Part shown: piece after piece, positions 1 through 6,172 of the stretch
Position numbering within the stretch: the stretch's first letter is position 1
Layout: every line of letters begins with the position of its first letter
Source: an uncultured Clostridia bacterium
GTDB lineage: Bacteria; Bacillota; Clostridia; TANB77; CAG-508
Reading direction: 5' to 3'
DNA: 9,161 nt
Assembly (NCBI GenBank): GCA_949935895.1
Contig: CATLGL010000063.1
Coordinates: forward strand, 1-9,161
Made by a program: the position numbers and the translations under genes
Notes under the pieces: model-generated
The model's input: only the letters and a program-made list of their open reading frames with translations
Told to the model about the DNA's origin: nothing
Databases searched by the model: none

Positions 1-656
1 GATATTTAAAAATGTTCTTTTTTGCTTCTATATACTCTTCATAATCTGCATGAATATTTAGGTGATTTGGCGATATATTGGTAATAACAGCTATATTGGG
101 ACTTACTGTTATGTTCATTAGTTGAAAACTACTTAATTCTAATACTATAATATCTTCTTTTTTCATTTCACCTAACTTGGTAAAAAGTGGATATCCTATA
201 TTACCACCAAGATATGCATGATATCCTGCTTGTTTTACAATTTCATAAATTAAACTTGTTGTTGTTGTTTTCCCATCACTTCCTGTTACTCCTATTACTT
301 TACATGGTGCCATTTCCATTAGCATTTCAATTTCAGAGGTAACAATAGCCCCTCTTTTTTCTTCCTCTACTAATTCTTTTTTGGTTGGCATACAACTTGG
401 TGAACGGAAAATTAAGTCAAATCCCACTAATTTTGACAAATTGTTTTCACCAAATGAAAATTCAAATGTATATCTTGTAATCAAATCCATGATTTCTTTT
501 GGAATTTGCTCAATGGTTCTGTTATCAAATACTGTTACTTTAGCAGATAATTTATATAAATAATCTAGTAATGGGATATTACTAACACCTAAGCCGAATT
601 ACGGCTACTTTTCGATTGTTTAAATATGTATTAAATTCTTTTAATTTTTCGTTCAA
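1..656 (-). CDS. murD: UDP-N-acetylmuramoylalanine--D-glutamate ligase, 3' part outside window, one CGG +1 shift site
   Basis: MurD adds D-glutamate to UDP-MurNAc-L-Ala in the cytoplasm, using ATP, during peptidoglycan precursor synthesis. About 218 residues are visible. The start is TTG at 656, the only reasonable start after an AAGGAGAGG ribosome binding site, giving MNEKLKEFNTYLNNRKVAVI. The N-terminal Rossmann glycine motif (GLGVSN) is reached only if the C of the in-frame CGG at 596-594 is skipped; unshifted reading hits TAG a few codons later. After the shift the frame is open to the window edge and carries the Mur ligase P-loop VTGSDGKTTTTS (about residues 120-135), GGNIGYPL, ELSSFQL and NISPNHLNIHAD. 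It begins 20 bases after the cytidylate-kinase-like gene and is probably its operon partner. Family identity is very strong from motifs. The translational shift is inferred from conservation. Confidence 0.93.
594..596 (-). other. CGG +1 recoding site in murD (reads as Gly21)
   Basis: Minus-strand codons ATT CGG CTT. Skipping the C gives ATT GGC TTA GGT, restoring V-I-G-L-G, the first beta-alpha glycine motif of MurD. Unshifted reading ends at TAG three codons after CGG. The CGG is in phase with the TTG start (codon 21). Confidence 0.9.
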
Positions 657-676
657 GAATATCCTCTCCTTGTCTT

Positions 677-1372
677 TTATTTTATTTCTTGTGGTAATCT
701 GATATAGTTTAATAACTTGTTTGTTGATTCCTTTACTGTTTCACAATCAGTTACATCAACAGAAATTGTTTTGTCTGTTAGTTGGTAAAATCCTGCTTCT
801 TTTTGTAATTCATCACGCTTTGCAATATGGTTTGTTAATTCCTCTATATCAACCTCTTCTTTATATTGTATGCTTTTTCTTTTTACTCGTTCCTCTAAAC
901 TAGCAGTTACAAAAAAGTGATAATTTGTATCTGGATAAATTTGCATAATTGCTCTACCAGAGATAATAACATTATGCTCTATTTTTAAATGTTCAATCAA
1001 ACTTCTTGCAAAAACAAATAATGCTTCATTTTTTGCCTTTCCTCCCAATTCTGATACAGCCATAGAGGCTTTTTGTGATTGTAATTCTTCTTCTTGTATT
1101 ACATTACCTTCCATGTATATTTTTGTTTCATTATCTTCTATTTTTAATTCAATATGAAATAAATCCATTACTGTTTTTATATCAATCTGTTTTGCTTGTT
1201 GTTTTATATTTTCTAAATTTACCCCACTTTTCATCATAGCATATACAATAGCTCTATATAAATTACCTCCATTTAGCAAAACAGTATTAGGTAAAATTTT
1301 AATTAGTTCTCTACAAATAGATGTTTTTCCTGCTCCTACTAATCCTTCAATTCCAATTACAATATGTTCCAT
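677..1372 (-). CDS. Divergent cytidylate kinase-like P-loop protein
   Basis: A 231-residue protein of the (d)CMP kinase superfamily; typical Cmk is about 220-230 residues and phosphorylates CMP/dCMP with ATP. Visible features are the N-terminal P-loop GIEGLVGAGKTS (about residues 8-19), LNGGNLYRAIVYAMM, aligning with the LDTGAMYRA motif, ISGRAIMQIYPD, aligning with GRDIGTVVFPD, FFVTASLEERVKRK as the lid region, and a late RDELQKEAGFYQLTDKTISVDVTD-like segment split around its core. Several substrate-site residues differ: the Asp of the DTG motif is Asn, the Asp of GRD is Ala, and an Arg normally near the RD..D..R motif is absent. It may therefore be a paralogue with altered substrate or activity. 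ATG 1372 follows AGGAGAA and an extended -10 promoter. It contains no in-frame CGG. murD starts 20 bases downstream. Superfamily is firm; exact enzyme is not. Confidence 0.72.
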   Translation of the reverse strand: MEHIVIGIEGLVGAGKTSICRELIKILPNTVLLNGGNLYRAIVYAMMKSGVNLENIKQQAKQIDIKTVMDLFHIELKIEDNETKIYMEGNVIQEEELQSQKASMAVSELGGKAKNEALFVFARSLIEHLKIEHNVIISGRAIMQIYPDTNYHFFVTASLEERVKRKSIQYKEEVDIEELTNHIAKRDELQKEAGFYQLTDKTISVDVTDCETVKESTNKLLNYIRLPQEIK

Positions 1373-1411
1373 TTTTCTTATTCTCCTATGTTTTTAATTT
1401 ATTCGTTATCT

Positions 1412-1420
1412 ATTATACCA
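1412..1420 (-). promoter_or_regulatory. Extended -10 promoter for the cytidylate kinase-like/murD operon
   Basis: The minus strand reads TGGTATAAT, a perfect -10 hexamer with a TGn extension, 40 bases upstream of the ATG at 1372. No good -35 is present at 17-18 bases, which fits an extended -10 promoter. Confidence 0.6.
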
Positions 1421-1468
1421 CAAATTTTAATACCTGCTCACTTTTTTATACAATTTACTTTCTTTCTT

Positions 1469-1500
1469 GAATATTTTTTCAAATTTTGTGAAAAATATTC
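1469..1500. repeat. Inverted repeat GAATATTTTT / AAAAATATTC
   Basis: Perfect 10-base arms at 1469-1478 and 1491-1500 with a 12-base spacer, located just upstream of the Asn-rich ORF and between it and the divergent kinase-like operon promoter. It could be an operator dyad or an AU-rich hairpin in the leader of the small ORF. No matching regulator is recognised. Confidence 0.45.
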
Positions 1501-1529
1501 TTAAGAAAAGAAATGGAGGTGCTTTCATT

Positions 1530-1631
1530 ATGGCAAAGAACAATAAAAACCAAAATAAACAAAATCAAAATAAAAATGAAAACAATAATCAAAACAAACA
1601 AAACAATAATAATAACGAAAACTGCAGATAG
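1530..1631 (+). CDS. Small asparagine-rich ORF, 33 aa, unknown function
   Basis: Starts at ATG 1530 after a GGAGG ribosome binding site (1515-1519) and ends at TAG. The product is 33 residues, 17 of them Asn, with five Lys and five Gln, and ends Glu-Asn-Cys-Arg. There is no signal peptide or membrane segment. Support for a real gene is the good ribosome binding site at sensible spacing, the clean ending, and a strong terminator 13 bases after the stop. It resembles low-complexity, hydrophilic small proteins of endospore formers such as minor spore proteins, but that is a resemblance in composition only. A structured or non-coding RNA in the same place cannot be excluded. It has no CGG codon. 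Confidence 0.55.
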   Translation: MAKNNKNQNKQNQNKNENNNQNKQNNNNNENCR

Positions 1632-1643
1632 TTAAGCAAAAAC

Positions 1644-1670
1644 ACCCCACGCTATGTGGGGTTGTTTTTT
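1644..1670. terminator. Bidirectional intrinsic terminator between the Asn-rich ORF and uvrA
   Basis: Stem ACCCCAC (1644-1650) and GTGGGGT (1656-1662) with a five-base loop, followed on the plus strand by TGTTTTTT. On the minus strand the same stem is followed by GTTTTTG, so it also fits termination after uvrA. uvrA stops at 1669 only if its last CGG is shifted, which places the stop directly at the hairpin base. Confidence 0.85.
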
Positions 1671-4495
1671 ATTCTAAATACTTTTTTAAAAACCTACCGA
1701 GTATAGCTTTGTTCATTTCGTACAACTTGTTCTGGGGTTCCTACTGCTACTATTTGTCCGCCTTTGTCTCCGCCTTCTGGTCCTAAATCTATAATATGGT
1801 CTGCAGTTTTGATTAAATCTAAATTGTGTTCAATTACAATAATACTATTTCCTGTATCTACTAATCTTTGCAAAATATTGACTAGTTTATGAACATCTGC
1901 AATGTGTAATCCTGTGGTTGGCTCATCTAAAATATATAATGTTTTTCCTGTTGGCTTTTTCGATAATTCGGTTGCTAATTTTACTCTTTGTGCTTCTCCT
2001 CCAGATAGTGTTGTAGATGGTTGTCCTAGTTTTATATAACCAAGTCCTACATCATATAATGTTTGAATTTTGGTTTTAATTCTTGGTATGTTCTCAAAAA
2101 AGCTAAGTGCCTCTTCTACTGTCATATCTAAAACATCCGCAATGCTTTTTCCTTTATATTTTACTTCCAATGTTTCTCTGTTGTATCGTTTTCCATGGCA
2201 AACTTCACATGGTACATAAATGTCTGGTAAAAAATGCATTTCAATTTTTAAAATACCATCTCCATTACAAGACTCACATCTTCCCCCTGCCACATTAAAA
2301 CTAAATCTTCCCTTTTGGTAGCCACGCAGCTTTGCTTCATTTGTTGTTGCAAAAATATCACGAATCATATCAAATACCCCTGTATATGTTGCAGGATTAG
2401 AACGTGGTGTTCTTCCAATTGGAGATTGGTCAATATTGATAATTTTATCTATATTCTCAAGTCCTTTTATTTGTTTACACTTACCAGGTTTTTCATTAGA
2501 ACCATATACTTCTCTTGCCACTGTTTTATACAAAATTTCATTAATAAGTGTACTTTTACCTGAACCAGATACTCCTGTTATACAAGTAAATACACCTAAT
2601 GGAAATTTTACATTGATATTTTTTAAATTGTTTTGCTCAGCTCCTATTATTTCAATTGATTTTCCGTTTGATTTTCTCCTTTTTTTTGGTACTATAATTT
2701 TCTTTTTACCGGCTTAAATATTGCCCTGTAATTGATGTTGGAATCTTCTTTATTTCTTCTGCTGTTCCTTGTGCAATCACATTTCCACCATGTACTCCTG
2801 CTCCTGGACCAATATCTATTACTTGATCTGCTGCATACATAGTATCTTCATCATGCTCTACTACAATTAGAGTATTTCCTAAATCTCTTAGTTTTTTTAA
2901 TGTTGCAAGTAACTTATCATTATCTCTTTGATGTAGTCCAATACTTGGTTCATCTAGAATATATAATACACCTGTTAGCCCAGAACCAATTTGAGTAGCT
3001 AGCCTTATACGTTGTGCCTCTCCTCCTGATAAACTTCCTGCACTTCTTGATAGTGTTAAATATTCAAGCCCAACATCCATTAAAAATTGCAATCTTTGGT
3101 TTAATTCTTTCATAATTTGGTCTGCAATCATTGTTTCTTTTTTTGATAATTTTAAAGAATTTAAATAAGTTTTTATTTTATCTATTGACATATCTGTTAA
3201 TTCATTGATGTTTTTGTCTCCTATCTTTACAGCAAGTACTTCTTTTTTTAATCTTGCACCATGACAGGTTGGGCATGCACTATAACTCATATACATCTCA
3301 TAAAAATCACGCATACCTTGCGATTTTGTTTCATTATATCGTCTATCTAGTGTTGGTATAACTCCTTCAAATGGTGTTTTAAATTTTCTTGTTCCAGCAG
3401 CAGAAGTATATTCAAAGTCAATTTCTTCTACTCCTGTACCATATAAAATTTTTTCCATAAAATCACGTGGTAATTTTTTGATTGGTACTTTAATATCTAC
3501 TCCATAATGACGTGCTATGCTTTCAAAATACATTTTTGCCATCGTATCGCCTTTTTTCATTGTACTTGCACCAAATGCTTTTACTCCATCATATAAAGTT
3601 TTATTTTTATCTGGTATAATCAATTCTTCATCCATTTTCATTAGATATCCAATACCTGTACAAGAAGGACACGCTCCTACTGGGTTATTAAAAGAAAACA
3701 TTCTTGGTGATAACTCTGGAAAGCTGATTCCACAATCTGGACAGGCATAATTACCACTAAATATTTTTTCTTCTTTTCCAACAATATCAATTAGTACTAA
3801 TTGGTTAGCATGCTTCATTGCAATTTCTACTGATTCTGCTAAACGATTTCTAATATCTTCTTTTATTACTAAACGGTCTACAATGATTTGAACATTGTGT
3901 TTTTTCTTTCTATCTAATTCTAAGTCATCGGTTAATTCTACGGTTTCTCCATCAATTCTTGCACGAACAAATCCTTCTTTTACAAAATCATTTAATAATT
4001 TTGTAAATTCTCCTTTTCTTCCATGAATCACTGGTGATAATACTTGTATTTTTGTTCCTTCTTCTAATTCCATAATAGTATCTACTATTTGGTCTATGGA
4101 TTGTTTTTCAATTTTTTTACCGGCAATTTGGACAATACGGAATTCCAATTCTTGCATATAATAAACGAATATAGTCATATATTTCTGTAACAGTTCCTAC
4201 TGTAGAACGAGGGTTTTTTGAAGTTGTTTTTTGATCAATTGAAATGGCTGGTGATAATCCTTCTATTCGTTCTACCTCTGGTTTTTCCATTAATCCTAAA
4301 AATTGCCTTGCATAACTAGATAGGCTTTCTACATATCTTCTTTGCCCTTCTGCATATAATGTATCAAATGCAAGAGATGATTTTCCGCGAGCCTGAAAGT
4401 CCTGTAATAACAACAAGTTTATCTCTTGGTATTTCTAAATTGATGTTTTTTAAATTATGTTCTTTTGCTCCCTTAATTACTATTTTATCGTTCAT
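1669..4495 (-). CDS. uvrA: Excinuclease ABC subunit A, full length only after four CGG +1 shifts
   Basis: UvrA is the DNA-damage-recognising ATPase of nucleotide excision repair and acts with UvrB. Skipping one C at each of four in-frame CGG codons (residues 37, 125, 595, 932) yields 940 aa, the normal family length. In order: N-terminal MNDKIVIKGAKEHNLKNINL, Walker A GLSGSGKSS completed by shift 1, CPNCGKK completed by shift 2, zinc cysteines CPDCG/CPSC, the CPTCHGARL segment, signature LSGGEAQRIRLA with Walker B LYILDEPSIGLH, shift 3 at YLSGKKK, second Walker A TGVSGSGKSTL, zinc cysteines CESC/CEVC, second signature LSGGEAQRVKLA with LDEPTTGLH, and a canonical SYTGRFLKKYL tail created by shift 4. 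ATG 4495 follows GGGGGG; the upstream ATG at 4549 adds non-conserved residues. All motifs are intact, so a decayed pseudogene is unlikely. No uvrB is adjacent. Confidence 0.93.
1697..1699 (-). other. CGG +1 recoding site 4 in uvrA (reads as Gly932)
   Basis: Minus strand AGC TAT ACT CGG TAG. Unshifted, UvrA ends SYTR. Skipping the C gives SYT-GGT-AGG..., i.e. SYTGRFLKKYLE then TAA at 1669, which is the usual UvrA C-terminus. The stop codon immediately after CGG would make a standard annotation look merely shortened. Confidence 0.9.
2709..2711 (-). other. CGG +1 recoding site 3 in uvrA (reads as Gly595)
   Basis: Minus strand TAT TTA AGC CGG TAA. Skipping the C gives YLS-GGT-AAA-AAG, i.e. YLSGKKKIIVP, leading without interruption into the second ATPase half (GAEQNNLKNINV, then GVSGSGKS). 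Unshifted reading stops at the very next codon. Confidence 0.92.
4120..4122 (-). other. CGG +1 recoding site 2 in uvrA (reads as Gly125)
   Basis: Minus strand CCA AAT TGC CGG TAA. Skipping the C gives PNC-GGT-AAA, i.e. YCPNCGKKIEKQS, the conserved UvrA segment after YARIGIP. Unshifted reading stops at the next codon. Confidence 0.92.
4385..4387 (-). other. CGG +1 recoding site 1 in uvrA (reads as Gly37, Walker A)
   Basis: Minus strand GGC TCG CGG AAA ATC. Skipping the C gives GGC TCG GGA AAA TCA TCT, i.e. GLSGSGKSSLAFDT. The shifted glycine directly precedes the Walker A lysine, so no working ATPase can be made without the shift. The CGG is codon 37, in phase with ATG 4495. Confidence 0.92.
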
Positions 4496-4505
4496 TTTTC
4501 CCCCC

Positions 4506-4517
4506 AACATGTATGTT
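4506..4517. promoter_or_regulatory. Palindrome AACAT-GT-ATGTT in the uvrA leader
   Basis: A perfect 12-base palindrome lies between the uvrA promoter and its ribosome binding site. It resembles an operator, but spacing (AAC-N6-GTT) differs from the Gram-positive LexA box (GAAC-N4-GTTC), so SOS control is not claimed. Confidence 0.3.
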
Positions 4518-4547
4518 ATATTTATATTATGAATACATGCATAGTAC

Positions 4548-4576
4548 ATTATACTATATTTCTTTTATTTAAACAA
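4548..4576 (-). promoter_or_regulatory. Sigma-A-type promoter of uvrA
   Basis: Minus strand -35 TTGTTT (4576-4571), 17-base spacer, -10 TATAAT (4553-4548), about 53 bases upstream of the ATG at 4495. It gives uvrA its own transcript, separate from the toxin-antitoxin pair upstream. Confidence 0.7.
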
Positions 4577-4669
4577 GTGTTTGTTATGTTTTTTTTATTT
4601 TTTGTGCATAATAAATAAAGTACCTAGCACCCATTTCTTAGATTTATTCAGTTTGCTCTCTTTTTTGAT

Positions 4670-4978
4670 TTATACAAAAGATTTAAAAAATTTTGATTTT
4701 AAATAATTTTCTTTTTCTGAAATAATTCTTAAAATTGTCATTTGATTTTTATGAATTTTGTAAATAATAATATATTTTCTATGTACAATTCTTCAATAAT
4801 CTGTATGTGTTTTTTCATAGTATATTCTTTGATATAGTTTTGGCATAAGTTTTATATTTTCATATTTTGGGAACAGTTCTTCTGAAAACTTCTGTGCATT
4901 TCTGTCTGACAAATATCCTATCGCTTTTGCCAAGTCACTATCTGCATTATCTGTTACAATAACTTTAAATATTGGCAT
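4670..4978 (-). pseudogene. RelE/ParE-family toxin interrupted by in-frame TGA
   Basis: From ATG 4978 the frame encodes 61 residues (MPIFKVIVTDNADSDLAKAI..., ending EKTHTDY) and meets TGA at 4795-4793. The same frame continues for 41 codons to TAA at 4670 with RIVHRKYIIIYKIH...TILRII, which is the typical C-terminal beta-strand region of RelE/ParE toxins (ribosome- or gyrase-directed inhibitors). With the TGA bridged the product is about 102 residues, the usual family length. The position after DY is often Arg, so a CGA to TGA transition is the simplest cause. The gene overlaps the antitoxin by 14 bases, a normal toxin-antitoxin arrangement. Most likely the toxin is inactivated. TGA recoding is the alternative but TGA is not seen inside other genes here. 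Confidence 0.7.
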
Positions 4979-5189
4979 TATATAATCTTCTTAACCTTTC
5001 ACGGTATTCTTCTAATGTATATGTCTTTCCTCCATTTGCAAGATGTTCTTCTGCTTCTCGTATAGCATTTTTAACATATTGCATGTATAATTCATCACCT
5101 AGCTTTTTCTTAAGTATTTTTTCTCCAATACTTTCTTTAAAAGTACCAACAATACTCTTGTAATTTTTTAGTGAAACTTGTTTTAACAT
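4965..5189 (-). CDS. RelB-like antitoxin, 74 aa
   Basis: A 74-residue protein directly upstream of and overlapping a RelE/ParE-type toxin frame. It is charged, predicted helical, and ends EEYRERLRRLYNANI, resembling the toxin-wrapping C-terminal tail of RelB/ParD-type antitoxins. Its presumed role is to bind and neutralise the toxin and to repress the operon. ATG 5189 follows an AAGGTGG ribosome binding site. A possible promoter is TTGTAT, 17 bases, TAAATT just upstream, but it is weak. The partner toxin is truncated by TGA, so this may be a relic or orphan antitoxin. The family is assigned from context and general shape; the exact subfamily is unknown. Confidence 0.65.
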   Translation of the reverse strand: MLKQVSLKNYKSIVGTFKESIGEKILKKKLGDELYMQYVKNAIREAEEHLANGGKTYTLEEYRERLRRLYNANI

Positions 5190-5267
5190 ATTATCACCAC
5201 CTTAGTATTAAATTTAGCATATATTTTGTTTTTATACAAGGTATTGAATGAATTTATGAAATAATAG

Positions 5268-5296
5268 AAAAGAGGACTAGGCAAAGCCGAGTCCTC
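5268..5296 (-). terminator. Intrinsic terminator after the 44-aa ORF
   Basis: On the minus strand, GAGGACT (5296-5290) pairs with AGTCCTC (5278-5272), with an inner GGC/GCC pairing around a TTT loop, followed by TTTTC. It lies 14 bases after the TAG of the small ORF at 5310-5444, which supports the unshifted reading of that ORF. Confidence 0.75.
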
Positions 5297-5309
5297 CAAC
5301 AGAAATTTA

Positions 5310-5444
5310 CTATTCTTCTTTGCGATAGATGGGCCTGCCGCTTTTGGGTTCTTTCTGTACAAGCGGTTGCGTGTGCTGCTTCGACGGCTGTTTTTCTGCC
5401 TTTCTCTCTTCTGCCCGTGCCTTTAAATAGTTTTCCTGTTTCAT
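5310..5444 (-). CDS. 44-aa hydrophilic ORF of unknown function, GC-richer than its neighbours
   Basis: A self-contained unit: promoter (5558-5530), AGAGGAGG ribosome binding site, ATG 5444, TAG 5310, strong terminator. The 44-residue product is very hydrophilic, beginning MKQENYLKARAEERKAEKQ and ending GRPIYRKEE, with no membrane or signal segment. I do not recognise it. By hand count the gene is about 47% GC and uses CAG, CCG, TCG, ACG and CGC codons that neighbours avoid, suggesting transfer from another genome. Codon 10 is CGG. Read as Arg, the frame closes neatly before the terminator; with a +1 shift it would run through the terminator. It is therefore an apparent exception to the CGG rule in this window. 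Confidence 0.6.
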   Translation of the reverse strand: MKQENYLKARAEERKAEKQPSKQHTQPLVQKEPKSGRPIYRKEE

Positions 5445-5529
5445 TTCTTTTTCCTCCTCTAAATAAGTTTTATTTCATTAAGCCTTCCCTATAGATCTAA
5501 ATGTGGGAGTACTACTCAATGTTATTATT

Positions 5530-5558
5530 ATTATATCACTTTACGTAACATTTTGCAA
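5530..5558 (-). promoter_or_regulatory. Sigma-A-type promoter of the 44-aa ORF
   Basis: Minus strand -35 TTGCAA (5558-5553), 17-base spacer, -10 TATAAT (5535-5530) preceded by TGA, an extended -10. The -35 lies just after the shifted cysE stop (5561). Read unshifted, cysE would run through the -35 and most of the spacer. Confidence 0.6.
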
Positions 5559-5560
5559 TC

Positions 5561-6074
5561 CTAAATTATTCTTCCGAGGGATTCCTACTACTGTTACATT
5601 ATCTTCTACTGGTTTTGTTACAACTGCATTTGCTCCAATTTTTACATTGCTTCCAATTTTAATTGGACCTAATATTTTTGCACCACATCCTACCATAACA
5701 TGATTTCCTAAATCGGGATGCCTTTTATATTTGTCTTTTCCAGTTCCTCCTAAGGTAACTCCATGATATATAGTACAATCATCTCCTATTGTTGCCGTTT
5801 CTCCAATTACAATCCCCATTCCATGATCAATAAAGAACCTTCTTCCAATTTTTGCTCCTGGGTGAATTTCAATTCCTGTCAAAAATCTTGCAATTTGGGA
5901 AATAAGTCTTGCAATAAAAAACAATCTATGTTTATAGAAAAAGTGTCCTAAACGATAAAATAGCAATACATGAAATCCTTGGTATAACAAAATTACATAT
6001 AAAATATGTTTTGCTGCAGGATCTTTTTGTTGTATATTTTTTGCATCTTCATATAATTCTTTTAATATTTTCAT
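5561..6074 (-). CDS. cysE: Serine O-acetyltransferase, with CGG +1 shift near its C-terminus
   Basis: Transfers acetyl from acetyl-CoA to L-serine, the first step of cysteine synthesis. The N-terminal helical part has the typical DPAAKH motif, followed by HVLLFYRLGHFFY. The left-handed beta-helix hexapeptide region covers about residues 65-165: IEIHPGAKIG, FIDHGMGIVIGETA, YHGVTLGGTG, KRHPDLG, GCGAKILGPI and GANAVVTKPV, including the catalytic His-containing DHG and HGVTLGG motifs. I chose ATG 6074 because it has an AGGTGA ribosome binding site and matches family starts; ATG 6095 has none. At codon 167 CCT CGG AAG, skipping the C gives VVGIPGRII then TAG, 170 aa, the usual motif; without it the end is the odd VVGIPRKNNLGLQNVT. 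Divergent from asnB. Confidence 0.92.
5574..5576 (-). other. CGG +1 recoding site in cysE (reads as Gly167)
   Basis: Minus strand ATC CCT CGG AAG. The +1 reading gives IPGRII then TAG, matching the conserved VxGxPGRxx end of the hexapeptide domain in serine acetyltransferases. Here the unshifted frame stays open for 11 more codons, so a gene caller would report a plausible protein and miss the shift. Confidence 0.82.
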
Positions 6075-6097
6075 ATTTCTCACCTGATGTATCATAT

Positions 6098-6132
6098 GAA
6101 AAAAAATTGGATTTGTTTCATAAATCCAATTT
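6098..6132. promoter_or_regulatory. Hairpin in the cysE-asnB divergent region, terminator- or attenuator-like on the minus strand
   Basis: AAATTGGATTT (6104-6114) and AAATCCAATTT (6122-6132) form an 11-bp stem with a seven-base loop. On the minus strand the stem is followed by a T-run, ending about 24 bases before the cysE ATG. It could attenuate leader transcripts entering cysE, or be an operator serving both genes. No promoter upstream of it for cysE is clear. Confidence 0.45.
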
Positions 6133-6172
6133 CATGCATATATTATGATTAAATAAAATAAGGAGGATATTT

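Noticed and set aside
2107..2717. Plus-strand open frames within uvrA
   Set aside because: Antisense to UvrA zinc and ATPase motifs; their composition reflects the complement of conserved codons.
4117..4549. Separate short genes at the uvrA 5' end
   Set aside because: They are consecutive parts of one UvrA N-terminus joined by CGG shifts; each has conserved UvrA sequence and no own ribosome binding site.
4500..4600. LexA (SOS) box upstream of uvrA
   Set aside because: No GAAC-N4-GTTC is present. AACAT-GT-ATGTT and AACAA-GTGT-TTGTT are palindromic but lack the right core and spacing.
4793..4795. TGA as a reassigned sense codon (Trp or Gly) throughout this genome
   Set aside because: No internal TGA occurs in UvrA, AsnB, CysE, DinD, MurD or the kinase-like gene, and Trp is TGG everywhere. 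Only the toxin frame would need it.
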